Source: Phaeocystidibacter sp965659415 (GTDB lineage: Bacteria; Bacteroidota; Bacteroidia; Flavobacteriales; Schleiferiaceae). Taken from it: a stretch of 64,000 nt of DNA. Shown here piece by piece: positions 1 to 8,429 of the stretch (position 1 is its first letter; every line of letters starts with the position of its first letter). Under the pieces are notes generated by a model. That model ran no database searches. It was given only the letters and a program-made list of their open reading frames with translations, and was not told where the DNA came from. The position numbers and the translations under genes are program-made. Location: positions 97,058 to 161,057 of the forward strand of contig CBFHVA010000005.1 in the NCBI GenBank assembly GCA_965659415.1. Reading direction: 5' to 3'.

Positions 1-1
1 G

Positions 2-730
2 TTCAGAAGAACCGAGTACATCGATATTCCTCATTATGGTCGATTTGAAGGATATGCGAATCGGGATTCGTTGAGGTATAGAAGTGTTTATGGTTTACAA
101 GGTATTCCAACGATTTACCGAGGCACCTTGCGTCGTCCGGGATTCTGCCGAGCTTGGGATGTGTTTGTAAAACTAGGCATGACGGATGACTCTTATCAAT
201 TGGAAGGCGTAAGTCAAATGACACATCGCTCTTTCCTGAACACTTTCTTAGGTTACAATCCGCAAGATTCAGTTGAACTTAAGCTGATGCATTACCTTCA
301 AATTCCACAGGATTCGGATATCATGGAAAAGTTGGAGTGGCTTGATTTGTTCAAGGAAGAACCTTTGGGACTAAAAGAAGCTACTCCAGCCCAAGCTCTT
401 CAGCATCTCTTAGAGAAGAAATGGGGAATGGATGAATCGGATCAAGATATGATTGTGATGTGGCACAAGTTCGGTTTCAGGCTGAATGGTGAACTCAACA
501 TGATCGAAAGCTCTATGGTTCATAAAGGGAAGGATGCAGATAATACGGCCATGGCCGATACAGTGGGTATTCCGGTGGGCATCGCTACGCGCATGATACT
601 AGAAGGGAAGATTTCTACACCCGGTGTTCATTTACCCATCACTAAGGAGATTTATGAACCTATCCTGAAGGAGCTCGCAGAAGAAGGGATCACTTTTGAA
701 GAGCGAGTTGTGGAATATGTGGGGTATTAG
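2..730 (+). CDS. Saccharopine dehydrogenase family protein, C-terminal part (cut by window edge)
   Basis: The reading frame is open from base 2, so the 5' part of the gene lies outside the window; 242 residues are visible. The sequence matches the C-terminal catalytic domain of saccharopine dehydrogenase / saccharopine reductase. It has a YRGTLRRPGFC segment early, a helical insert, a DNTAMADTVGIPVGIATRM stretch, and a TPGVHLP-ITKEIYEPIL end typical of this family. The enzyme interconverts saccharopine with glutamate and aminoadipate semialdehyde (or lysine and 2-oxoglutarate) using NAD(P) and is cytosolic. The N-terminal Rossmann domain is not visible, so the direction and cofactor cannot be judged. 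A TTG at 71 could be taken for a start, but the frame continues upstream with matching protein sequence, so this is an internal codon. Confidence 0.88.
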   Translation, partial: FRRTEYIDIPHYGRFEGYANRDSLRYRSVYGLQGIPTIYRGTLRRPGFCRAWDVFVKLGMTDDSYQLEGVSQMTHRSFLNTFLGYNPQDSVELKLMHYLQIPQDSDIMEKLEWLDLFKEEPLGLKEATPAQALQHLLEKKWGMDESDQDMIVMWHKFGFRLNGELNMIESSMVHKGKDADNTAMADTVGIPVGIATRMILEGKISTPGVHLPITKEIYEPILKELAEEGITFEERVVEYVGY

Positions 731-891
731 ATTCTGAGGGGTTTAAGGTGTTTTAGGAGTTCGGTTAATCCGTTACTCCGATTCTACGTTTATGCGTTAC
801 ACTAATCCGGAATGTAGGGAATCCCCATTCAGCTAATCTGAACTGTACATGACGTATTCGATCAAGATTCTGATTGTCCGACAATCCCTTC

Positions 892-1605
892 CTACAACGC
901 TAGATAAAAATCCCTCAGCAGGTTCTCATATTCCTTCGTCCACTGTTTAATATCCGCCTCAATGGCCAATTCAGAAAGCTCAGGTGCTTCAGGGGGGAGG
1001 AGGGGGGAGAATTCCAATAAGCGACGTTTTACCACACCGCCAATTCGACCACGAACCTTTACACTTCGCCTAAGATGTAGACCCTCTTTTTCGGCTAGTG
1101 CCATGAATTCCGAGGCTCTGTCTTCTGGAATAATGATGGAAAAAAGACCAGAATCCGCTAACAAATTGCGGCTGCAGGATACCAATTCATGGAAAGGAAG
1201 AGAATCATCGTGACGCGCGATATTTCGGTCCGCCGCTCCTGATCTACTACTTCTGTTGAAGAAAGGAGGGTTGCAAACAATGAGATCATAGGCATGACTC
1301 TGGTAATCCTGAAGTCTTGTTTCAATAATCTCCACGTTTGTCGAAAAGGGTGAGGCATCTACGTTATCTCGGGCCTGATCAATGCAGGGTCCTTGAATAT
1401 CGATTCCGGTCACAGAAGCCTCCCGAAATCGTTGAGCAAGCATGAGGGATATGAGTCCAGTTCCTGTGCCGATGTCGAGAATGCTCTTGGGCTCACATCC
1501 CCTGCCGGCCCAAGCTCCAAGCAAAGAACCGTCCATCCCCACCTTCATGGCACACTTATCATGGTAGATGGTGAATTGCTTGAATTTGAAGTACGGATTA
1601 CCCAT
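892..1605 (-). CDS. trmN6: tRNA1(Val) adenine(37)-N6-methyltransferase (YfiC/TrmN6 family)
   Basis: This 237-residue class I SAM-dependent methyltransferase is close to the length of E. coli YfiC (about 245). The SAM-binding loop LDIGTGTGLISLMLAQR lies near residues 43-59. An acidic GIDIQ strand end follows, and the catalytic NPPF motif of N6-adenine methyltransferases is near residue 112, followed by FFNRSSRSG. The N-terminal FKFKQFTIYHDKCAMKVG segment is typical of the TrmN6 group. It is predicted to methylate A37 of tRNA-Val in the cytosol. It is last in a run of minus-strand genes, 47 nt after a small membrane protein gene. Related N6-adenine methyltransferases such as PrmC are less likely because their HemK-type N-terminal helical domain is absent. 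Confidence 0.85.
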   Translation of the reverse strand: MGNPYFKFKQFTIYHDKCAMKVGMDGSLLGAWAGRGCEPKSILDIGTGTGLISLMLAQRFREASVTGIDIQGPCIDQARDNVDASPFSTNVEIIETRLQDYQSHAYDLIVCNPPFFNRSSRSGAADRNIARHDDSLPFHELVSCSRNLLADSGLFSIIIPEDRASEFMALAEKEGLHLRRSVKVRGRIGGVVKRRLLEFSPLLPPEAPELSELAIEADIKQWTKEYENLLRDFYLAL

Positions 1606-1652
1606 AATTCGAAAAGTGATGCTGGTACGCGCCTAGTCTAGCTTTCTGGAGC

Positions 1653-2081
1653 CTACCCAAGTTCATCTAAGAAATTAAACAGTCGAGGTCGCAAGGTAGA
1701 ATAGTAGATGATTTGACCTAAACTGAGTAGAATGAAATAGTCGTTCTTCTCGAGGATTGAGAAGGTGAGTAAAAGGAAAGTGCCCACTTGAACCATCACC
1801 CAAAGTACGATGTATCCCGCTTGCAGGTTGTTTACTCTTTCTATGATGTCGTTCTCTTCAGATGCCGAATTGATGCGCCGTTGGAACACATTCCATGCTA
1901 CATAATCCAAGGATATTACTCCAAGAGGAATGGCATAATGAAAAATATCGGACGGATTGAACACAAAGGAATAACCACTTCGCAAAAACAAGAGCGTCAC
2001 TCCTAGAAATGCGAGTTGCGCAAAAAAGAGGAGAATGAAGACATTCAATAGCGTCCTCGGATCAAGTGGTGGTTGCCTCAT
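1653..2081 (-). CDS. Small four-helix membrane protein of unknown function
   Basis: The 142-residue protein is mostly hydrophobic, with predicted membrane segments near residues 13-34, 46-66, 92-113 and 115-133. The short charged loop between segments 2 and 3 contains RRINSASEENDIIERVNNLQ. No signal peptide or catalytic motif is visible and I do not recognise the family with certainty. The gene starts 9 nt after the rimM stop codon and probably shares the rpsP-rimM transcript. It is likely an inner-membrane protein, but no function can be assigned from sequence alone. Confidence 0.7.
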   Translation of the reverse strand: MRQPPLDPRTLLNVFILLFFAQLAFLGVTLLFLRSGYSFVFNPSDIFHYAIPLGVISLDYVAWNVFQRRINSASEENDIIERVNNLQAGYIVLWVMVQVGTFLLLTFSILEKNDYFILLSLGQIIYYSTLRPRLFNFLDELG

Positions 2082-2090
2082 TCGTTCGTT

Positions 2091-2612
2091 TCATCGATAA
2101 ACATCGAGTAGTCCATCGGGAAGTTGAAGGTACAAACTCCTCGTGGATCGGTCAATGGATTCGATGAACTCGTCAACTAAAGGGACTAAAAATTGGGTTT
2201 CACCGTATTGGACAGCTAGTACAGCTTGGCCTGGTTTGTCGATAACTGAGTCGACCATACCAATTTTTTCTTGACCATTGTATACCTCGAACTGATCTAT
2301 TTCGTGGTAGTAAAATGATTTTCCTTCAAGCTTGGGTAGGTTGCTTAGTGGAAGATACAAGTCTTGCCCCATAATAGCATCCGCCTCCTTTGCGGAGCGA
2401 ACATCTTCAAAACGCAACAGTAGTTGGTCTTTTTTGAGGAGCTGGGCATGGGTAATAAAAAAAGGAACCAGTCCTCCGTTTTGTAACAATAGGACTGATT
2501 CCAAATTTTTGTAATGCTGAGGACGATCAGTTTCGATCTTCGCTACAACATCGCCTTTGTAGCCATGTTGACGTCTAATGGTTCCGAGAACGAAACAGTC
2601 TTCGGTACGCAT
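2091..2612 (-). CDS. rimM: Ribosome maturation factor RimM
   Basis: This 173-residue protein has the two-domain layout of RimM. The N-terminal RimM barrel begins with CFVLGTIRRQHGYKGDV, the signature start of the family. The C-terminal PRC-barrel-like domain contains KSFYYHEIDQFEVY and a FLVPLVDEFIESID segment. RimM binds ribosomal protein S19 and assists maturation of the 30S head in the cytosol. It lies 15 nt downstream of rpsP (S16), the arrangement seen in many bacteria, which supports the call. Length and start fit the family. Confidence 0.95.
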   Translation of the reverse strand: MRTEDCFVLGTIRRQHGYKGDVVAKIETDRPQHYKNLESVLLLQNGGLVPFFITHAQLLKKDQLLLRFEDVRSAKEADAIMGQDLYLPLSNLPKLEGKSFYYHEIDQFEVYNGQEKIGMVDSVIDKPGQAVLAVQYGETQFLVPLVDEFIESIDRSTRSLYLQLPDGLLDVYR

Positions 2613-2627
2613 CGCGTCAGCTTATGA

Positions 2628-3209
2628 TTACTCAGCAGGCTTTTCTTCTTCGGCCGACTCTTCAGCAGGAGCTTCAGGTGCTTCTTCAGCAACAGGAGCC
2701 TCTTCAGTAGCTTCAGCAGCAGCCTCTTCAGCTGGAGCTTCTTCTACTTCAGGAGCGTTCTTCGCAGCAATGGCTTCAGCACGCTTCTTATTTGCTTCTG
2801 CTTCCGCTTCTAGGCGTGCTTTACGCTCAGCTTCTTCAGCTTTAGATAGGTTTTCACGCTTCGATTGGATTCGATTTTCTTTCTCTTCCAACCATGCGTT
2901 GAACTTTTCTTCGACTTGCTCTTCTGTAAGGGCGCCTTTGCGCACACCTTCTAGCAAGTGCTTTTTCATCATCACACCTTTGTAAGACAAGATTGCTCTT
3001 GCAGTATCACTCGGTTGAGCACCCTTCATCATCCAATCTAACGCGCGATCAAACTGAAGGTCGATCGTTGCAGGGTTGGTGTTTGGATTGTACTGGCCAA
3101 TCTTCTCAATATAGCGTCCATCACGCTTTGAACGTTGATCTGCTACTACGATGGTGAAGATTGCGCGGCGCTTACGGCCGTGACGTTGAAGTCTGATTCT
3201 TGTAGACAT
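2628..3209 (-). CDS. rpsP: 30S ribosomal protein S16 with long acidic tail
   Basis: The first 80 or so of 193 residues are canonical S16, starting MSTRIRLQRHGRKRRAIF and containing DGRYIEKIGQYNP and QPSDTARAIL. The remainder is a charged helix rich in Lys and Glu (about residues 100-150) followed by a low-complexity Ala/Glu/Pro tail (about 150-193). Bacterial S16 is usually 80-90 residues; long C-terminal extensions are common in Bacteroidota. The tail composition suggests a disordered, solvent-exposed extension on the ribosome. It is the first gene of the rpsP-rimM unit. A GATATTTG promoter-like box lies 60 nt upstream of the ATG. Confidence 0.96.
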   Translation of the reverse strand: MSTRIRLQRHGRKRRAIFTIVVADQRSKRDGRYIEKIGQYNPNTNPATIDLQFDRALDWMMKGAQPSDTARAILSYKGVMMKKHLLEGVRKGALTEEQVEEKFNAWLEEKENRIQSKRENLSKAEEAERKARLEAEAEANKKRAEAIAAKNAPEVEEAPAEEAAAEATEEAPVAEEAPEAPAEESAEEEKPAE

Positions 3210-3268
3210 GGTTAATCGTTAAAAGGGTCCGAAACCCGGTTGATTAATAACTAATAGTTTTGAGCGTG

Positions 3269-3276
3269 CAAATATC
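3269..3276 (-). promoter_or_regulatory. Putative -7 promoter box for rpsP-rimM
   Basis: Read on the minus strand the sequence is GATATTTG, one base from the Bacteroidota consensus TAnnTTTG, followed by CACGC. It lies about 60 nt upstream of the rpsP start in the only gap between rpsP and its upstream neighbour. No convincing -33 TTG was identified, so this is a motif match only. Confidence 0.4.
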
Positions 3277-3324
3277 TGAAATTCATATGAATTGACACCC
3301 TCGCGAATTGAAATATTTTAAAGA

Positions 3325-5598
3325 CTACTCTTTCTTGAAAAAGCGAAGCAATAACCAAGGGAGGAGCAGTAGGTCTGATATGAGCGCGGAAACCACCACC
3401 CCACTAATTACTACAGCGAAATAGAATTGCTCCAGGAAAGCGGAGAAGAACTGAGGTGTAAAGGCAGCTAACATCACGGCTGAACTCAAGGTCATGGCAC
3501 GCCCTACTTGAGCGTTCGTCTCCTTTACACTTTCAATCACACTTCCTGTATCTAAGTAGCGCAATCGGAATTTCATCAAATAATGAATGGTGTCATCCAC
3601 GGCTATCACAAACCCAATCGTTAGTATTAGTGCAGTGCTCGTTCCCAATGGAATATCCAAATAACCAATGATACTCAAGGCTAGGAGTAAAGGAAGCATG
3701 TTGGGAATAAGCGAAATGATCAGCATATTCACCGATCGAAACAAGAGTCCCATCAGAATGGCAATGACGATAAATGCGAGCGCCAAGCTTTGGAACATGT
3801 TACCTACCAGCATTTCATTCGTGGTATCCATCAGAACAGAGTTGCCAGTAAATTGAAGGGTGTGTTCAGCACTTAGTTCGCTTAGCTTGTTCTGTATATC
3901 TGCTTGAATAGCTAGCGCACTATCCGTTTTTACGTTCTGTAAGCGTGCTGAAATTCTCAACCAATTTCCAGAGAAGGAAATGAAGCTATGGTAAGCACTA
4001 CTATCCAATTCATATAGCAAGTCAAGCTTATTTAATAATCGAGAATTCCCATCAGGCAAAGCGAAATATGTAGGTAAGCCTCCAAATTCGGCCATATTTA
4101 AGACCGAGGGTGCATCTGATGCAGAAATCACAGATCCGATTGCGGGGTGCTCTCGCATGAAATGGCTCAATTCGTTGATGATACGGATATCGTCAGGGGA
4201 GTCTACGTATTCTCCATCGATTCTTCGCACACCTATATCCAGATACCTAGCGCCCCCAAAATATTCGTCGAAGAAGTCTAAATCTTCTTTGAGTCGCGTG
4301 TCCTTATCAATTTGCCAATAATTCTCCACCCCTGATTCTATCTGAAACGCTCCGGCTATCGCTGTGATGATGATCAGCAGTGCAACCAGCGGAACCTTCC
4401 ATGGATGGGCCGAGATTCGATAAGCTCTGATGCCGAGTACAGTCCAGTTTTCATTCGTAGCAGGGCGAGGAAGCAGAGCCGGCTTTTTTGCAAGCCGGAG
4501 AAAGATGGGAATTACGACAATGCATACGGCGAACATAAGTACCACTCCCCAGCCGGCTTCCCATCCAAAGTTGCGAATGGGCAAAATGGGCGTCGTTAAT
4601 AAGCTCATAAAGCCGATTCCTGTGGTAAGGGAAGTGAGGAATGTGGCATAACCCGTTTCTTTCCAGGCTTCGCTAATGGCCTTCTTTAAAGGAAGCTGCA
4701 AATGAAGCTTCCATTGAATCTTTGCGTATAAGTGAACGACGTCACTGAGCCCAACAATCAGTAGGAGCGGAGGGAAGAGGACACCCAGTATATCTATGGG
4801 CCAGTTTGCCCATCCTTTCAATCCAAAGAAGGCCAATACTCCGAGTATGATTGCAATGGCCGGTAGTAGAATGCTTCCAACTCGCTTAAATAGAATCCAC
4901 AGCATCAAAACGAGGACAATTACGCTTCCCAATACACCCTTACCCGTTTCTTCTTCTAGCATTTTACTGTATTGGATTTCACCCCAATAGCGTCCTGAAA
5001 TGTGTGCCTTGCTAAATCGTTGCGCGAGTAAGGCATCTATACTTAGAATGGTTTCGTGAATTCGTTCGTCAGGAATAGAATCGTAAAATTGGACAACCAA
5101 CCCCGGATATCTTCCATCCTCTGAAACGAGTTGATTGCGAAGAAAGGGGAGTTGCATGATGCGAGTAGAGTCGAAGGGCGAGATGATATTTTGCCTGTAA
5201 AGCCTTTCTGAGCGGAGGCCTAATGCATCTTTTATCGGAAGTTCAACATTGGTTAAACTGTTTACCCTTTCGATTCCTTCAATTCCCTTTAAGGTATCGG
5301 TTAGCGCTGCCACTTGAAGTAGCGTTCTGGGATGGAAACTGTGCTCCTCCGTTTCAGGCATGATCCAGATTGCTTGTGGATTTCCGCTAAACTCGGAGCC
5401 AAAAGTTTTAAAGAACGTAGTGACGGGGCTGTCTTCCGTGTAGAATCTTGTAAAATCGAAAACAAACTGCAATTGCGGAATACCTGCGATGAGCACACTC
5501 AGAATGAGAAGGGTGCCCAAAAACCATTTCTTGGGAGCATTCCATATGGAATCTGCAATTCTTGAAAAGAACCTTCCTGAGCGATCTCCCTTTCTCAA
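3325..5598 (-). CDS. MMPL/RND-superfamily exporter
   Basis: The 757-residue protein has one membrane segment near residues 25-42, a periplasmic domain of about 180 residues, then five or more clustered segments (about 225-370). This half is repeated with a second periplasmic domain and a final cluster from about 605 to 752. The twofold layout, with conserved LVIVGLSDVVHLYAKI and FVIAVDDTIHYLMKFR segments in the membrane clusters, is that of the predicted RND-superfamily exporters (MMPL family). Substrate is unknown; lipids or hydrophobic compounds are usual for the family. No ATG is available near the N-terminus. The start is TTG at 5598, overlapping the stop codon of the upstream gene as TTGA, which suggests translational coupling. 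Confidence 0.85.
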   Translation of the reverse strand: MRKGDRSGRFFSRIADSIWNAPKKWFLGTLLILSVLIAGIPQLQFVFDFTRFYTEDSPVTTFFKTFGSEFSGNPQAIWIMPETEEHSFHPRTLLQVAALTDTLKGIEGIERVNSLTNVELPIKDALGLRSERLYRQNIISPFDSTRIMQLPFLRNQLVSEDGRYPGLVVQFYDSIPDERIHETILSIDALLAQRFSKAHISGRYWGEIQYSKMLEEETGKGVLGSVIVLVLMLWILFKRVGSILLPAIAIILGVLAFFGLKGWANWPIDILGVLFPPLLLIVGLSDVVHLYAKIQWKLHLQLPLKKAISEAWKETGYATFLTSLTTGIGFMSLLTTPILPIRNFGWEAGWGVVLMFAVCIVVIPIFLRLAKKPALLPRPATNENWTVLGIRAYRISAHPWKVPLVALLIIITAIAGAFQIESGVENYWQIDKDTRLKEDLDFFDEYFGGARYLDIGVRRIDGEYVDSPDDIRIINELSHFMREHPAIGSVISASDAPSVLNMAEFGGLPTYFALPDGNSRLLNKLDLLYELDSSAYHSFISFSGNWLRISARLQNVKTDSALAIQADIQNKLSELSAEHTLQFTGNSVLMDTTNEMLVGNMFQSLALAFIVIAILMGLLFRSVNMLIISLIPNMLPLLLALSIIGYLDIPLGTSTALILTIGFVIAVDDTIHYLMKFRLRYLDTGSVIESVKETNAQVGRAMTLSSAVMLAAFTPQFFSAFLEQFYFAVVISGVVVSALISDLLLLPWLLLRFFKKE

Positions 5599-6377
5599 AG
5601 AATTAGATTTTGAAGTTCTCGGAAGTATCTAGGGCTGTGAAGCAACCGACTACCGTACCAACTGAATATCGCGCCGTCTACCGCAATGGCTCTCTTTGAA
5701 AATTCATTCTTGATTTCTTCAATATGATCATCGCTGAACGGATACGGTTCCGATGAAAGGAAAACGACATCTGGATTCATGGCCCTGATTTCATCAGGCT
5801 CTAATTTTGGATATCTACTCTCAGGGTCGGGGATCACATTTTCGTAACCGGCCTTCTCAATCATATCGTTGATGAAGGTGTCTCGACCCGCAGCCATCCA
5901 TGGATTCTTCCAAATCAGATAAAGTACTTTCAACCCAGTTCGTTCAACAAGCACTTCAGCAAACTGATTTTGAATGCGTGTTATCCAGTCTTTCGAGGTA
6001 TCCGTTCGATTCGTGAGCTCGCCTAGAGCGCTCATCATAGTATATGAGTCGTTGAGGTTCTTTACGTCGCTCAGCCAAACAGGATAGTGTTTTTCTAACT
6101 CGAGTACCACCTTCTTGGTGTTTTCCTCTGCATTGCCCAAAATTAAATCCGGCTTGAGCGCGGCAATTCGTTTGGTATCTGGATCCTTTGTCCCCCCAAC
6201 ACGGGCTTTTTTGTAGAACCAATCTTTAGGTCGCTCACAAAAACGGGTTATCCCAACCACATTGTTGTACAGGTTGTAATCGGCAAGAAGTTCGGTCTGA
6301 GATGGCACTAGACTCACGATGCGCTGCGGATATTCCGGCACTTGCACTTTACGCCCTAACTGATCGATAACCTCCAT
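5595..6377 (-). CDS. Helical-backbone metal receptor / BtuF-like cobalamin-binding protein without signal peptide
   Basis: The 260-residue protein matches class III periplasmic binding proteins. It opens with VIDQLGRKVQVPEYPQRIVS, continues with LVPSQTELLADY, and contains KPDLILGNAEEN and NPDVVFLSSEPYPF, the two halves of a BtuF-like fold. BtuF proteins bind vitamin B12 and deliver it to BtuCD. Here the coding sequence begins directly with the mature domain; no signal peptide or lipobox is visible and the preceding gene stops 2 nt upstream. It may therefore act in the cytosol or not serve classical import. It sits between the CBS-type gene and the RND exporter in one apparent operon. The role is uncertain. 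Confidence 0.75.
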   Translation of the reverse strand: MEVIDQLGRKVQVPEYPQRIVSLVPSQTELLADYNLYNNVVGITRFCERPKDWFYKKARVGGTKDPDTKRIAALKPDLILGNAEENTKKVVLELEKHYPVWLSDVKNLNDSYTMMSALGELTNRTDTSKDWITRIQNQFAEVLVERTGLKVLYLIWKNPWMAAGRDTFINDMIEKAGYENVIPDPESRYPKLEPDEIRAMNPDVVFLSSEPYPFSDDHIEEIKNEFSKRAIAVDGAIFSWYGSRLLHSPRYFRELQNLIL

Positions 6378-6379
6378 TT

Positions 6380-7753
6380 TTAACTCATCGCGGCAACTAA
6401 ATCGTGACGGGAAAGAATATGGTGTTCATCCTTTCCAAATTCAACAAGGACGGCACCGGTGTTTTTATTGATGTGTTTGGCAACCTCTCTTATTTCTTCG
6501 GTAGGTGAAACAATGGGGAAGGCTTTATCCATAACGGCATCGATACGTTGGTTTGCCAATTGTGGATCTTCCAAAATTGCTGATAACAGCTTGGCATCAT
6601 CCAACGAACCTACAAATTGACCACCCTGGACTACAGGAATCTGGGAAATATCATATTCGCGCATCTTCTGCACCGCATTCCCTACTAGTTCACTAGCCCC
6701 AACGGTAATTAGCGGAAGTTGGCGATGTTTGTCAATGAGGTCTTTCGCCAACTTATTCTTGTGGTTGAGGAATCCTCGTTCCTCCATCCAATCGTCATTG
6801 TAAATCTTTCCTACATATCTTGAGCCGTGATCGTGAAATAAAACGACCACCACACTGTCTTCTGACAGTTCATGCTTTAATTGGCGAAGGGCCTGGAAGG
6901 CAGAGCCGCAAGACCATCCGAGCAATAGCCCTTCTTTACGAGCAAGCTCTCTAGTAGCGAGTGCGCCATCACGGTCAGTAACTTTTTCGAACTTATCGAT
7001 TAAGCTGAAGTCGACATTCTTAGGAAGGATATCCTCACCGATTCCCTCGGTCATGTAGGAGTAAATTTCCTTTTCGTCGATTTCACCGGTTTCGTGGTAT
7101 TTCTTAAAGACTGAACCGTATGAATCTACGCCCCAAATTTTCACGTCGGGATTCTTTTCTTTGAGATATTTCGCCACCCCAGAAATTGTTCCCCCGGTTC
7201 CAACGCCCACGATGAAGTGTGTGATTTTGCCTTCAGTCTGTTCCCAGATTTCGGGTCCGGTAGATTCGTAATGCGCTTGACGGTTTGATAGATTGTCATA
7301 TTGGTATGGGTAGAAGCTGTTAGGAATTTCAGCCGCCAACCGGTTTGCAACGGAGTAATAGCTCTCCGGATGCTCGGGCTCTACGTTTGTCGGACAAACA
7401 TGAAGTTCGGCACCCATAGCCCGAAGGATATCCATCTTCTCCTTACTCTGCTTATCGCTCAATGTACAAATGAGCTTGTATCCTTTCGTTATAGAGGCGA
7501 GGGCGAGCCCCATACCCGTGTTGCCGCTGGTGCATTCGATTATGGTTCCACCAGGCTTCAGGTCTCCCCGTGCTTCTGCATCCTCAATCATCTTAAGCGC
7601 CATTCGGTCTTTTACAGAATGTCCGGGATTGAAGTACTCCACCTTGGCTAATACCTGTCCGGGAATATCCTCTGCGATCTTATTCAAACGGATCATTGGT
7701 GTATTTCCAATAGTCTCTAGAATGTTGTCGTAAATCTTCTTCTTCGAATTCAT
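6380..7753 (-). CDS. PLP-dependent cystathionine beta-synthase / cysteine synthase with C-terminal CBS pair
   Basis: The 457-residue protein has a fold type II PLP domain at about residues 1-320, then two CBS motifs to the end. The Schiff-base lysine is K48 in GHSVKDRM. The phosphate and substrate loop is TSGNTGMG near residue 76, and a GVGTGGTISG glycine loop is near residue 184. The catalytic domain joins serine or O-acetylserine with homocysteine or sulfide. The CBS pair (about 340-457) usually senses adenosyl ligands such as SAM. Length and layout match bacterial cystathionine beta-synthase more than plain CysK (about 310 residues). An Rrf2 regulator gene lies upstream on the same strand, suggesting sulfur or redox control. 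It ends 2 nt before the next gene. Confidence 0.9.
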   Translation of the reverse strand: MNSKKKIYDNILETIGNTPMIRLNKIAEDIPGQVLAKVEYFNPGHSVKDRMALKMIEDAEARGDLKPGGTIIECTSGNTGMGLALASITKGYKLICTLSDKQSKEKMDILRAMGAELHVCPTNVEPEHPESYYSVANRLAAEIPNSFYPYQYDNLSNRQAHYESTGPEIWEQTEGKITHFIVGVGTGGTISGVAKYLKEKNPDVKIWGVDSYGSVFKKYHETGEIDEKEIYSYMTEGIGEDILPKNVDFSLIDKFEKVTDRDGALATRELARKEGLLLGWSCGSAFQALRQLKHELSEDSVVVVLFHDHGSRYVGKIYNDDWMEERGFLNHKNKLAKDLIDKHRQLPLITVGASELVGNAVQKMREYDISQIPVVQGGQFVGSLDDAKLLSAILEDPQLANQRIDAVMDKAFPIVSPTEEIREVAKHINKNTGAVLVEFGKDEHHILSRHDLVAAMS

Positions 7754-7926
7754 TCAATTAAAATCTTTCGGTGTAACACAGGATGAGCACCATAGTTTGG
7801 ATAAGGTCACGAATCTTCAAGAGGTGTCTTTAAAAAGCGCCGGCAAGTTACATTCTTTATGATGTTCTCACGAGCTTTTGAATCAAAATGAACGAAGCTT
7901 CAATTCGATAGATTTTAGTGACATTG

Positions 7927-7940
7927 TAACATCCGTGTTA
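7927..7940. promoter_or_regulatory. Inverted repeat between Rrf2 gene and CBS-type gene
   Basis: The sequence is TAACA, four bases TCCG, then TGTTA, a perfect 5-bp inverted repeat. It lies 19 nt downstream of the Rrf2 stop and about 170 nt upstream of the CBS-type start. A second short palindrome, GTGTAACAC, sits at 7771-7779, 18 nt from that start. They are candidate operator half-sites, but short palindromes occur by chance, so support is weak. Confidence 0.25.
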
Positions 7941-7958
7941 GATGCAAAAGAAAGCGTT

Positions 7959-8429
7959 TCAGGACTCTGAGCGACGAGGCTGGCGAGTTTCACGAAGTCC
8001 CTTAGAAAGGTCGTTTTCGCGACCAATGATATCTTTGAGCGATGTAGCTTTGAGGAAGTTTACGGTCTGGTTTCTGAGCTCCACAATGGCATCACGAATA
8101 CCGCAAATTTCTTCATCTACACACTCTTCGCACTTTTCAAAAAACTTGTAGGTGGCACAAGGCAGCAAGGCAATCGGGCCATCGAACAGGCGCATTACAT
8201 CGGCCAGATTAATTTCTTCGGGTCGCTGGAGTAGGTAATACCCTCCGCCTTTTCCTTTTTTCGATCCAAGGATGCCATTTCTCTTTAAATCGAGTAGGAT
8301 AGCCTCAAGAAACTTTCGAGGAATGTGCTCTTCTTTAGCAATTTCCTGAATAACCACCATCTTGTTATCCTCTTGTTTGGCGAGATATACCAAAGCATTG
8401 ATGGCGTACTTGGACTTTTTTGAAAGCAT
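7959..8429 (-). CDS. Rrf2-family transcriptional regulator with cysteine cluster
   Basis: This 156-residue protein is a standard Rrf2/IscR-type regulator. The winged helix starts MLSKKSKYAINALVYLAK and has the LLDLKRNGILGSKKGKGGGY recognition and wing region. A dimerisation helix follows. Cysteines at 91, 100, 103 and 109 lie in the position of the Fe-S ligands of IscR/NsrR-type members, so a redox-active or Fe-S cluster is plausible. The start ATG directly abuts the stop of the upstream receiver gene (TAAATG), so the two are co-transcribed. The downstream gene on this strand is the CBS-type enzyme, a likely target by analogy with cysteine-metabolism regulators of this family (inference). Confidence 0.9.
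   Translation of the reverse strand: MLSKKSKYAINALVYLAKQEDNKMVVIQEIAKEEHIPRKFLEAILLDLKRNGILGSKKGKGGGYYLLQRPEEINLADVMRLFDGPIALLPCATYKFFEKCEECVDEEICGIRDAIVELRNQTVNFLKATSLKDIIGRENDLSKGLRETRQPRRSES

Noticed and set aside
828..842. Inverted repeat TTCAG-CTAAT-CTGAA between saccharopine dehydrogenase and trmN6
   Set aside because: The stem is 5 bp with no T-run, so a terminator call is not supported.
2578..2985. Ser/Ala-rich frame opposite the S16 tail
   Set aside because: It is the mirror of the low-complexity Ala/Glu codons of rpsP and has no independent features.
3225..3237. Possible hairpin GGGT-CCGAA-ACCC in the rpsP leader
   Set aside because: The stem is only 4 bp, too weak to call a regulatory RNA.
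6380..7753. Plain cysteine synthase CysK
   Set aside because: The extra 130-residue CBS-domain pair makes a cystathionine beta-synthase-type enzyme more likely.
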